Assembly: GCA_030642005.1 (NCBI GenBank)
Contig: DAOWOP010000119.1
Span: 1-7,936 of the forward strand
DNA: 7,936 nt
Source of the DNA: Planctomycetales bacterium
Lineage (GTDB): Bacteria > Planctomycetota > Phycisphaerae > SM23-33
Direction of reading: 5' to 3'
Position numbers and translations under genes: made by a program. How positions within the stretch are numbered: position 1 is the first letter of the stretch; every line of letters starts with the position of its first letter. Positions 1 through 5,616 of the stretch are shown piece after piece. The notes beneath the pieces were generated by a model. That model saw only the letters and a program-made list of their open reading frames with translations, had not been told where the DNA came from and did not search any database.

Positions 1-181
1 CAAGTGCTTCGGCGCGGAAGGGGAAATTCAGCACGTTGTATCCGACGGTTATCCCTTCGAGCAGGCCTTCGCGGACAATCTCGCAGATTTCAGCGCCGCT
101 GATGTGCAGCGAGGCTGCGACGTGCCCGACAAGTCCTTCTTCTTTGGCTTTGATGGCCGCTGCGATTGCCCCGCCTGCCTT
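1..181 (-). pseudogene. Aldo/keto reductase fragment, N-terminal half missing (runs off left edge)
   Basis: Read leftward from 181, the minus strand gives about 60 open codons that look like the middle of an aldo/keto reductase TIM barrel. They start KAGGAIAAAIKAKEEGLVGH and continue through an ASLHISGAEI stretch to GITVGYNVLNFPFR. This resembles the 'A.KAKEEGLIRHI..S.H' and 'LGYN..NF.FR' region of [4Fe-4S]-type AKRs. Upstream (182-226) the frame stays open but shows no AKR similarity and has no ATG, GTG or TTG. The first barrel strands, with the Asp/Tyr/Lys catalytic residues, are absent, and a tRNA gene occupies that space. It therefore appears truncated rather than merely partial, although the C-terminal part outside the window cannot be seen. 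It belongs to a different subfamily from the complete AKR at 386-1363, so it is not a piece of that gene. Other minus frames show no AKR N-terminus, which argues against a simple frameshift. Confidence 0.6.
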
Positions 182-190
182 GCGCTCAGG

Positions 191-229
191 CCATTTCCGA
201 GACGGGCCTTTTGCCCGTCCTGGAAATGG
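191..229. repeat. Strong palindrome abutting the tRNA-Val 3' end
   Basis: The outer arms CCATTTCC (191-198) and GGAAATGG (222-229) pair perfectly. After a 2-bp imperfection the inner arms GACGGGC (201-207) and GCCCGTC (213-219) pair perfectly around a 5-base loop (208-212). The right outer arm includes the last two acceptor bases and the discriminator base of the tRNA gene. As RNA from the tRNA strand it could form a stable hairpin and act in 3'-end formation. No T-run follows on either strand, so it is not a classical rho-independent terminator. Confidence 0.7.
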
Positions 230-300
230 GCGCGACAGGACTCGAACCTGTGACTTCTTCCTTGTAAGGGAAGCGCTCTAGCCAACTGAGCTACGCGCCC
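227..300 (-). tRNA. tRNA-Val (anticodon UAC)
   Basis: The minus strand folds as a complete 74-nt cloverleaf. The 7-bp acceptor stem is GGGCGCG / CGCGCCC with discriminator A. The D arm is GCTC...GAGC, and the anticodon stem CTTCC / GGAAG encloses loop CTTACAA. The variable loop has 5 nt, and the T arm is ACAGG-TTCGAGT-CCTGT. Loop positions 34-36 read TAC, which decodes GUA (valine). CCA is not encoded; the bases after the discriminator are TTT, so it would be added after transcription. The gene has its own likely promoter just upstream and faces away from the lipid A genes. Confidence 0.95.
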
Positions 301-309
301 GGTTTGAGT

Positions 310-339
310 AGTATAATCACTCGGACAGGCCCATGGCAA
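310..339 (-). promoter_or_regulatory. Predicted sigma-70-type promoter of tRNA-Val
   Basis: On the minus strand TTGCCA (339-334, 5/6 to TTGACA) and TATACT (315-310, 5/6 to TATAAT) are 18 bp apart. The expected start near 303 lies about 3 nt before the tRNA 5' end. Identified by eye only. Confidence 0.5.
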
Positions 340-351
340 CAAATGGTACTA

Positions 352-379
352 TTGATATGAAACAAAAGCGGATTATTAT
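352..379 (+). promoter_or_regulatory. Predicted promoter of the aldo/keto reductase, leaderless start
   Basis: TTGATA (352-357) and TATTAT (374-379, 5/6 to TATAAT) are spaced by 16 bp. A start about 7 nt after the -10 falls at 385-387, on the ATG at 386. No Shine-Dalgarno sequence precedes this ATG, which fits a leaderless mRNA. It diverges from the tRNA promoter within the same 85-bp intergenic region. Confidence 0.45.
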
Positions 380-385
380 ACAGCC

Positions 386-1363
386 ATGAGATACAGAAAA
401 ATCGCTCAAGGACAATTGCGGGTCTCGACAGTGTGCCTTGGCTGCTGGGCGCTGGGCAATAACGCAACCTGGGGCCCGCAGGACGAGGATAACTCCATAG
501 CCGCGATCCATGCGGCAATAGAGGCGGGGATCAACTTTTTCGACACAGCCCCCGGCTACGGCGAAAGCGAACGGGTGCTCGGCGAGGCCCTCAAATCCAA
601 GCGCCAAAAGGTCCTCATCAGCACCAAGGTAGGCCAGGTGAGCGGAGACAAGATGACCGCTGCGTGCGAGCGTAGTCTGAATAACCTCCGCACCGATTAC
701 ATCGACGTTTATCACATCCACTGGCCCAAATGGAATTTGAAATTGGAAGATACGGTTCGGGCGATGGAGGACCTCAAGGCCTCCGGGAAGATTCGCCACC
801 TTGCCGTATCCAACTTCGGCCGGCAGGACCTTACGGAGTTCCTTTCCTTCGCCACCCCGGCGGTCAACCAGTTGTGTTACAGTCTGCTGTCGCGGGCAAT
901 CGAGTTTGAGATACTTCCGGTCTGCCGGGCAGCGGACGTGCCGGTAACGTGCTACAGCCCGCTGATGCAGAGTCTGCTGACGGGCAAGTTCCGCAACCCC
1001 GACGAGGTTCCCGACAGCCGGGCGCGAAATCGCCTCTTCAGGGGCGACCGGCCCATGGCCGAGCACGGCGAAGCCGGCGCCGAAGAGGAAACCTTCGCCG
1101 CCATTGCCGGCATCGTCGAGGTTGCGCGCGAGGCCGGTCTGGACATGGCGGCAATGTCGCTGGCCTGGCTGCTCGGCCGGGATGGCGTCGCCGGCGTTGT
1201 TGCAGGCGCTCGCTCGCCCGAACAGGTTCGCCACAACGCCGCCGGCGGCGACCTGACACTCACCGACGACGTGACTGCCCGGCTGGACGAGATAACCGAA
1301 CCGCTCAAACAGAAAATGGGCCCGAACGCCGACATGTGGGAAAGCCCGTCGCGGATACGATGA
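386..1363 (+). CDS. Aldo/keto reductase (NADPH-dependent oxidoreductase family)
   Basis: This 325-residue protein has the length and layout of a single-domain (beta/alpha)8 aldo/keto reductase, expected to be a cytosolic NAD(P)H-dependent carbonyl or sugar oxidoreductase. The canonical tetrad is visible: Asp53 and Tyr58 in FFDTAPGYGESE, Lys81 in LISTKVG, and His112 in YIDVYHIHWPK. 'AVSNF' (140-144) and 'YSPL' (190-193) are also typical, and the C-terminal cofactor-binding region shows 'VVAGARSPEQV' (271-281). The N-terminus 'MRYRKIAQGQLRVSTVCLGCWALG' is normal for the family, so the ATG at 386 is accepted despite having no ribosome-binding site. The substrate cannot be deduced. It is separated from lpxD by 54 bp that appear to carry a new promoter, so a role in lipid A synthesis should not be assumed. 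Confidence 0.92.
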   Translation: MRYRKIAQGQLRVSTVCLGCWALGNNATWGPQDEDNSIAAIHAAIEAGINFFDTAPGYGESERVLGEALKSKRQKVLISTKVGQVSGDKMTAACERSLNNLRTDYIDVYHIHWPKWNLKLEDTVRAMEDLKASGKIRHLAVSNFGRQDLTEFLSFATPAVNQLCYSLLSRAIEFEILPVCRAADVPVTCYSPLMQSLLTGKFRNPDEVPDSRARNRLFRGDRPMAEHGEAGAEEETFAAIAGIVEVAREAGLDMAAMSLAWLLGRDGVAGVVAGARSPEQVRHNAAGGDLTLTDDVTARLDEITEPLKQKMGPNADMWESPSRIR

Positions 1364-1376
1364 TAAAAGCCTCTTC

Positions 1377-1405
1377 TTGTCTAACCGCTTCGTGGAAGAT
1401 ATGAT
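1377..1405 (+). promoter_or_regulatory. Predicted promoter of the lpxD operon, very short leader
   Basis: TTGTCT (1377-1382, 4/6) and TATGAT (1400-1405, 5/6) are separated by an ideal 17 bp. The start would fall near 1411-1413, leaving only about 5-7 nt before the lpxD ATG at 1418. There is no clear Shine-Dalgarno sequence. This suggests that the lipid A genes are transcribed independently of the aldo/keto reductase. Confidence 0.45.
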
Positions 1406-1417
1406 GACGGGCCGGCA

Positions 1418-2458
1418 ATGACCGAATTGAACCTTACAATCAGTGAACTTGCCCGGCGTATCGGCGGGCAGGTTGTCGGCGACGGCGGCGGCGTTATCAG
1501 CGGCATCGCCCCGTTGTCCTCGGCCGGGGGATCAGACGTCTCCTTCCTGGCCGACGAGCGACATTCAGCCCGACTGGTCGATACCCAGGCCGTCGCTGTT
1601 ATCGTCGGGGCGGACAGGCCTTCAACGGAAATACCGCTGATCTGCGTCGATAACGTTATGTCGGCCGTCGTCGCCGTACTGGAAATGTCAGCCGGACCCG
1701 GAGACTTTCCGCAGCCCGGCGTGCACCCGACGGCGGTGGTCGCCGAAGACGCCGCAATCGCCGACGGTGCAGCCGTCGGACCCGGCGCAGTCGTCGGCAG
1801 CATGGCAAAAATCGCCGCCGGAGCGGTCCTGTGCGCCAACGTTACAGTCGGGGCCGACGCGGAAATCGGCGAAGAAACCATCCTATATCCCGGAACGGTC
1901 GTTATCAGCGGTTGCCGGATCGGGCGGCGCTGCCGGATAGGCCCAAATGCGGTAATCGGATCAAGCGGCTTCGGATACTATTTCGCCGAAGGTCGGCACA
2001 ACCGGATTCCGCACATCGGCACCGTCGAGATAGGCGACGAGGTTGACATAGGTGCGTGCAGTTGCGTGGACCGTGGCAAATTCGGCGCTACGCGCATCGG
2101 CGACGGAACAAAGATAGACAACTTCGTTCAGGTCGCGCACAATGTCCGGATTGGGCGAGGATGCGTCCTGGCTGGGCAGGTTGGAATCGCCGGAAGCGTG
2201 GTGCTGGGCGATTACACCGCATTCGGCGGACGTTCGGGCGTCAGCGACAATATCACGGTCGGAACGGGCGTCAAGGTGGCGGGCGGGTCCGTTATATTCA
2301 AGGACGTCCCCGACGGCGCGGAGGTCGCCGGTTATCCTGCCATCCAGGCGTTGAAGCAGTTGCGGGCCTGGAAGATAATCTCCAAACTACCGGAACTGCG
2401 GGAAAAAGTGCGTCAACTGGAAAAGAGGCTCGCGGCCCTTGAATCAGCAGACCATTAA
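1418..2458 (+). CDS. lpxD: UDP-3-O-acylglucosamine N-acyltransferase LpxD
   Basis: LpxD transfers a 3-hydroxyacyl chain from acyl-ACP to the free 2-amino group of UDP-3-O-acyl-GlcN, the third step of cytosolic lipid A synthesis. The 346 residues match the usual length (E. coli 341). Residues 1-95 form the uridine-binding N-terminal domain, with 'DVSFLADERHSARL' at 40-53 including Phe43. Residues 100-300 are left-handed beta-helix hexapeptide repeats, and 311-346 form a C-terminal helix with heptad-like 'LREKVRQLEKRLAALE'. The signature 'SSGFGY' (182-187), 'CVDRG' (216-220) and 'NFVQVAHNV' (235-243) are present, with the catalytic His at 241 (E. coli His239). ATG 1418 is the only in-frame start that fits. 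Its 3' end overlaps the next gene by 20 bp, which indicates translational coupling. Confidence 0.96.
   Translation: MTELNLTISELARRIGGQVVGDGGGVISGIAPLSSAGGSDVSFLADERHSARLVDTQAVAVIVGADRPSTEIPLICVDNVMSAVVAVLEMSAGPGDFPQPGVHPTAVVAEDAAIADGAAVGPGAVVGSMAKIAAGAVLCANVTVGADAEIGEETILYPGTVVISGCRIGRRCRIGPNAVIGSSGFGYYFAEGRHNRIPHIGTVEIGDEVDIGACSCVDRGKFGATRIGDGTKIDNFVQVAHNVRIGRGCVLAGQVGIAGSVVLGDYTAFGGRSGVSDNITVGTGVKVAGGSVIFKDVPDGAEVAGYPAIQALKQLRAWKIISKLPELREKVRQLEKRLAALESADH
2423..2428 (+). promoter_or_regulatory. Shine-Dalgarno for the TTG start of lpxC-fabZ
   Basis: AAGAGG inside the lpxD 3' end lies 10 nt before TTG 2439. It supports that non-ATG start, which is also where the conserved LpxC N-terminus begins. 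Confidence 0.5.
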
Positions 2459-3752
2459 AACCGAGGTTGAATTTTCCGGCCCGGGGCTGTTCAGCAGCGC
2501 CGAGGCGCACTTGCGGTTCCGCCCGTCCGAGGCGAACACAGGGATAGTGTTCGTGCGGACCGACCTGCCGAATCCCGCCCGCATCAGCGCCACTGCGGCA
2601 AACCTCACGCCCAACCAGGACCGGCGAACCAGCATCCATGACGGAACAGTCTCGATAAACACAATTGAGCACGTCCTTGCCGCTATCAACGGGCTGGGCA
2701 TCGACAATATCCTCGTCGAACTGGACGCCGAAGAAGCCCCCGGCGGCGACAGTTCAGCCAGACCTTTTACCGACGCGCTTGCGTCGGCCGGCGCTGAACA
2801 ACAGGATGCGGACAAGAAAGTCTTCGTCATTGACACGCCCATCGCCGTTTCGCAGGGCGAGGCCATGATCGCCGCACTGCCGGGTGAGGGCGATTATCTC
2901 GACATCCTTTTCGACCTGGACTACAGCTCGCTCAGCGAGAGCGTCGGTCGGCAGGTCCTGGCCTTCAGGCTGTATGAGGATGATTTTGCCGCCCGGATCG
3001 CCCCGGCAAGGTCGTTCCTGCTGGCCGAAGAGGCCAGACAGTTCCAGGCGCGCGGGTGGGGAAAACACCTGACGGCGAAGGATTTCCTGGTCATGGCCCC
3101 TGACGGGCCTGTGGATAACGAGTTGCGGTTCGCCGACGAGCACGTCCGACACAAGATCGCCGACCTGGTGGGCGATCTGGCTCTTCTGGGCAGGTCGCTT
3201 CGTGGCCGGATCGTCGCGTACAGGAGCGGCCACAGCCTCAATCACCAGTTGGTGCGAAAACTCGCCGAGCAGGTCGCCCTGCGCGAGCGGGCCAGCGCGC
3301 TTGTCCGCGAGCCTTCGCTCGACATCCGCCGAATCATGCGACTGCTGCCGCACCGATACCCGTTCCTGATGATAGACCGCGTCATCGAACTGGACGGCGA
3401 CCGCAAAGGCGTCGGCGTAAAAAACGTCTCCATAAACGAACCCTACTTCCAGGGACACTACCCCGGCGAGCCGATAATGCCCGGCGTGATGATCCTCGAA
3501 GCGATGGCGCAGATGTCGGGCATCCTCCTGAGCCAGCGACTGGAGCACACAGGTAAAGTGGCTGTGCTGCTGAGTATGGACCGGGCGAAGATGCGACGAC
3601 CCGTCCGACCCGGAGACCAATTGATAATCGAAGTCGAGGCCCTGCACGTTCGCAGCCGGACCGGACACTGCAAGTGCCGGGCTATGGTCGGATCGAACCT
3701 CGCCGCCGAAGCCGAAATAAAATTCATGCTGGTAGATGCCGAACCTATATAA
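2439..3752 (+). CDS. lpxC-fabZ: Bifunctional UDP-3-O-acyl-GlcNAc deacetylase / 3-hydroxyacyl-ACP dehydratase (LpxC-FabZ fusion)
   Basis: This is a fusion of two cytosolic enzymes in 437 residues. Residues 1-280 are LpxC, the zinc deacetylase that commits substrate to lipid A. The ligands are His78 in TIEHVLAAINGLGIDN, and His238 and Asp242 in VRHKIADLVGDL, with the catalytic His265 in SGHSLN, almost at E. coli numbering (79, 238, 242, 265). Residues 292-437 are FabZ, the hot-dog-fold dehydratase of fatty acid elongation, with 'LLPHRYPFLMIDRV' (302-315), catalytic His340 in FQGHYPGEPIMPG and Glu354 in MILEAMAQ. Their 14-residue spacing matches the family. The linker is only about 12 residues. 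One oddity is that the usual LpxC 'DGSA' loop reads 'GDSSA' (103-107). The start is TTG, 20 bp inside lpxD. Such fusions are known in Bacteroidota and Planctomycetota; joining the two may balance 3-hydroxyacyl use between phospholipid and lipid A. Confidence 0.96.
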   Translation: MNQQTIKTEVEFSGPGLFSSAEAHLRFRPSEANTGIVFVRTDLPNPARISATAANLTPNQDRRTSIHDGTVSINTIEHVLAAINGLGIDNILVELDAEEAPGGDSSARPFTDALASAGAEQQDADKKVFVIDTPIAVSQGEAMIAALPGEGDYLDILFDLDYSSLSESVGRQVLAFRLYEDDFAARIAPARSFLLAEEARQFQARGWGKHLTAKDFLVMAPDGPVDNELRFADEHVRHKIADLVGDLALLGRSLRGRIVAYRSGHSLNHQLVRKLAEQVALRERASALVREPSLDIRRIMRLLPHRYPFLMIDRVIELDGDRKGVGVKNVSINEPYFQGHYPGEPIMPGVMILEAMAQMSGILLSQRLEHTGKVAVLLSMDRAKMRRPVRPGDQLIIEVEALHVRSRTGHCKCRAMVGSNLAAEAEIKFMLVDAEPI

Positions 3753-3756
3753 AGGA

Positions 3757-3890
3757 TTTCCGATTTCCGATTTTCAATTTCCAATTTAGAAGAAGAAAAG
3801 AGGCTTCATCGCCGCAGCCACGATGTTTGCGACTACTTGTCCATCTTTTTCTTCTGTTCAATTGAAAATTGAAAATCGGAAATCGGAAAT
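3757..3890. repeat. Long inverted repeat with arms made of 7-bp units
   Basis: The left arm 3757-3786 and right arm 3861-3890 are inverted copies matching at 29 of 30 positions, with the first 25 perfect. Each arm is a degenerate 7-bp tandem array. The left arm reads ATTTCCG, ATTTCCG, ATTTTCA, ATTTCCA; the right reads ATTGAAA, ATTGAAA, ATCGGAA, ATCGGAA. Weaker pairing continues inward between an A/G-rich stretch (3792-3804) and a C/T-rich one (3841-3855). The central part, about 3805-3840, is ordinary GC-rich sequence with no gene seen. The element fills the gap between the lpxC-fabZ stop (3752) and the next ATG (3895). In RNA it would be a large hairpin that could end or stabilise the transcript or hide the start. 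A small non-autonomous mobile repeat is an alternative explanation. Confidence 0.85.
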
Positions 3891-3894
3891 AGTT

Positions 3895-4680
3895 ATGATT
3901 TCACCTAAAGCGATAGTGATTAACCCCGCCGGGCTGGCTGACGACGTTCAGGTCGGGCCTTTTACCTACCTCGGTCCTGACGTGGCCGTTGAGGGCGGGA
4001 CAGTTATCGCCAATAACGTAACAGTTACGGGCAGGACGCGGATCGGGCGGTCGTGCCGGCTTTTCCCCGGCTGCATCGTGGGCTGCGACCCTGCCGGCGA
4101 CGACCAGACCGGCGGAACATGCACCATCGGCCCGGGCAATACCATCCGCGAACACGTCATCATCGAATCAGGCGCAGCCGACGGGCCGGGAACGACGCTC
4201 GGCGAGAATAACCTGCTGATGGTCAGCTGCTGCGTCGGGCGCGACGCCGACCTTGCCGGTGAGGGTATCTTCGCCAATTTCACCCGTATCGGGCGCCGTG
4301 CCCGCATCGAAAAATACGTGCGTACCAGCGGATTCACCAGCATCGCGCCGTACGCCACTGTCGGGGCATACACCTTCACCACCGGCTACTCCGGCATCGA
4401 CCGCGACGCCCCGCCGTATGCAATCGTCCAGGGCTTCCCGTTCCGCGTCCGAAACATCAACAAGGAGAACCTCCGCCGGTGCGGATTCGACCCGCAGGCG
4501 ATAGAGACTCTCAAGAAGGCCTTTCGCATAATCTTTAACGGCGAGGCCGCTTTCCCGGACGACGAACAACTTCGCTCTGCCGAGCAAATATTCGACAACC
4601 AGCACGTGGGCGAACTGATCGCATCGCTCCGGCAAAGCGCCGCCAGCCCAACCGGAAGACGCCTCCAACCAAGCAAATGA
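3895..4680 (+). CDS. LpxA-like acyltransferase paralogue lacking the catalytic residues
   Basis: This 261-residue protein has the size and domain order of LpxA (E. coli 262): hexapeptide beta-helix about 1-180, then the LpxA-type helical C-terminal domain ('INKENLRRCGF', 'AIETLKKAFRIIF'). Aligned by eye to E. coli LpxA, the active site is gone. Catalytic His125 is Arg116, His122 is Cys113, His144 is Arg135, His160 is Ala151, His99 is Glu91, and the Lys76 motif DLKY is replaced by DDQTGG. In contrast, nucleotide-contact residues of the C-terminal domain persist: Asn189, Glu191 and Arg195 match N198, E200 and R204, while R205 is Cys196. It is therefore unlikely to be an acyltransferase alone. 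It may be a partner or regulator of the LpxA encoded next, or bind a related nucleotide sugar. The start is taken at ATG 3895, because an in-frame ATG at 3823 would translate the repeat element. GGAA 6 nt upstream is a weak ribosome-binding site. Confidence 0.85.
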   Translation: MISPKAIVINPAGLADDVQVGPFTYLGPDVAVEGGTVIANNVTVTGRTRIGRSCRLFPGCIVGCDPAGDDQTGGTCTIGPGNTIREHVIIESGAADGPGTTLGENNLLMVSCCVGRDADLAGEGIFANFTRIGRRARIEKYVRTSGFTSIAPYATVGAYTFTTGYSGIDRDAPPYAIVQGFPFRVRNINKENLRRCGFDPQAIETLKKAFRIIFNGEAAFPDDEQLRSAEQIFDNQHVGELIASLRQSAASPTGRRLQPSK

Positions 4681-4755
4681 AATTTCCAATTGGAAGAACG
4701 TCCGGCGAAAGCACAGACCAATTGGAAATTGAAAATTGGAAATCCGAAATTGCAA
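4681..4755. repeat. Second heptamer inverted-repeat element, filling the gap between the two lpxA genes
   Basis: A perfect 13-bp inverted repeat pairs 4681-4693 with 4718-4730 across a 24-bp spacer. The right arm opens a strict 7-bp array of five units: ATTGGAA (4721), ATTGAAA (4728), ATTGGAA (4735), ATCCGAA (4742) and ATTGCAA (4749). The next unit begins at 4756 with the ATG of lpxA. The element starts directly after the TGA stop at 4678-4680, so it forms the entire intergenic region. It shares units, orientation and the left-arm edge 'AATTTCCAATT..AAGAA' with the element at 3757-3890. Confidence 0.85.
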
Positions 4756-5616
4756 ATGGACCTGACAGTCATACAAGAAATTGCCGACGAGGCGAAAATC
4801 GCCCCGGATGTTCGTATCGGCCCGTGCTGTGTCATCGGGCCTGAGGCGGTCATCGGATCCGGGACATCGCTGGGATGCAGGGTTACTGTCGCCGGCCAGA
4901 CGACCATCGGCAACGATAACGTCATCCAGGACGGTTGCGTCCTCGGTGTGGTCCCGCAGGACCTGAAGTACCACGGCCGACCGACGCACCTGGTTATCGG
5001 CGACCGCAATCACATCGGCCCGAACGTAACGGCACACGTCGGCACCGAGGTCGGCGGAAGCCTCACCCGCATCGGCAATGACAATGTCCTGGCCGCCGAC
5101 GTCCACGTCGCCCACGACTGCTACGTGGACGACCGTGCGTACATGGGCCCAGCCGTCCTGCTGGCAGGACACATCCGCGTCGAAACCGGAGCGGTAATCG
5201 AGGAAATGGTCGGCGTGCACCACTTCACGACGATAGGGCGCTTCAGCCGGGTCGGCGCGCGAACGCCGGTAACGCACGACGTCCCGCCGTTCGTCTTGTT
5301 CGCATCGGACGGTTACTACACTTCGCCACCGGCCGTAAAGGGCATCCACGAACAGGGTCTGGTGGCGGCGAAACTGTCGAAGCCCGAAGCGGACAAACTT
5401 CGACGGGCATTCCGGCGCCTCTTCGAGGACAAACGGGGACGGATCGTCAAGGTCAGAGAACTGCTGGACAGGAACGACCTGGCCGAACCGGTCAGGATAC
5501 TCTGCGAGTCCTGCATGCGCAGCCTCACCGGGCGTTTCGGGCGTTACCGCGAAAGATACCGCGGCAAAACGCCCCCCGAAGCGAAAGATTTTTTCAATGG
5601 AGCCGAAGATAAATGA
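4756..5616 (+). CDS. lpxA: Acyl-ACP:UDP-N-acetylglucosamine O-acyltransferase LpxA (catalytic paralogue)
   Basis: LpxA starts lipid A synthesis by moving a 3-hydroxyacyl group from ACP to the 3-position of UDP-GlcNAc, as a cytosolic trimer. The beta-helix (about 1-180) keeps every catalytic-site residue: Lys71 in PQDLKYHG (E. coli K76), His94 (H99), His117 and His120 in VHVAHDC (H122, H125), His139 in LLAGHI (H144) and His155 in VGVHHF (H160). The C-terminal domain (about 195-286) is unusual. The nucleotide-contact positions N198, E200, R204 and R205 of E. coli align with His198, Gln200, Ala204 and Ala205, and the tail is longer and basic. The position of the E. coli acyl-chain ruler Gly173 aligns with Ala168. 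ATG 4756 is chosen over the in-frame ATG at 4690, whose extra residues only translate the repeat. No Shine-Dalgarno is evident. Its stop overlaps the next start (ATGA). Confidence 0.9.
   Translation: MDLTVIQEIADEAKIAPDVRIGPCCVIGPEAVIGSGTSLGCRVTVAGQTTIGNDNVIQDGCVLGVVPQDLKYHGRPTHLVIGDRNHIGPNVTAHVGTEVGGSLTRIGNDNVLAADVHVAHDCYVDDRAYMGPAVLLAGHIRVETGAVIEEMVGVHHFTTIGRFSRVGARTPVTHDVPPFVLFASDGYYTSPPAVKGIHEQGLVAAKLSKPEADKLRRAFRRLFEDKRGRIVKVRELLDRNDLAEPVRILCESCMRSLTGRFGRYRERYRGKTPPEAKDFFNGAEDK
5599..5602 (+). promoter_or_regulatory. Shine-Dalgarno for the dehydrogenase gene
   Basis: GGAG inside the lpxA 3' end lies 10 nt before ATG 5613, the same spacing as at the lpxC-fabZ start. It fits coupled translation. 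Confidence 0.45.

Noticed and set aside
1..181. The AKR fragment as a duplicated piece of the complete AKR at 386-1363
   Set aside because: The corresponding regions differ strongly in sequence and belong to different AKR subfamilies.
191..229. Rho-independent terminator for tRNA-Val
   Set aside because: The hairpin is strong but no T-run follows it on either strand, so I list it only as a palindrome.
317..1234. Minus-strand open frame of 305 codons opposite the aldo/keto reductase
   Set aside because: Antisense shadow of a gene with an intact catalytic tetrad; no motif of its own.
2754..3668. Minus-strand open frame of 304 codons opposite lpxC-fabZ
   Set aside because: Antisense shadow; composition simply mirrors the fusion gene and no domain is recognisable.
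3823..3894. Earlier in-frame ATG giving the LpxA-like protein 24 extra residues
   Set aside because: The added residues translate the heptamer array (LKIENRKSE type) and precede the normal LpxA N-terminus, which begins at 3895.
4690..4755. Earlier in-frame ATG adding 22 residues to lpxA
   Set aside because: The extension is encoded by the repeat element and family members begin at the equivalent of 4756.
4721..4755. CRISPR-like array
   Set aside because: The units are contiguous 7-mers without spacers and there are no cas genes; it is a simple tandem repeat.
4168..5349. Long open frame on the minus strand (393 codons) across the two lpxA genes
   Set aside because: It lies opposite two clear LpxA-family genes, spans the repeat element between them, and its translation shows no recognisable domain. 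High GC content keeps antisense frames open.
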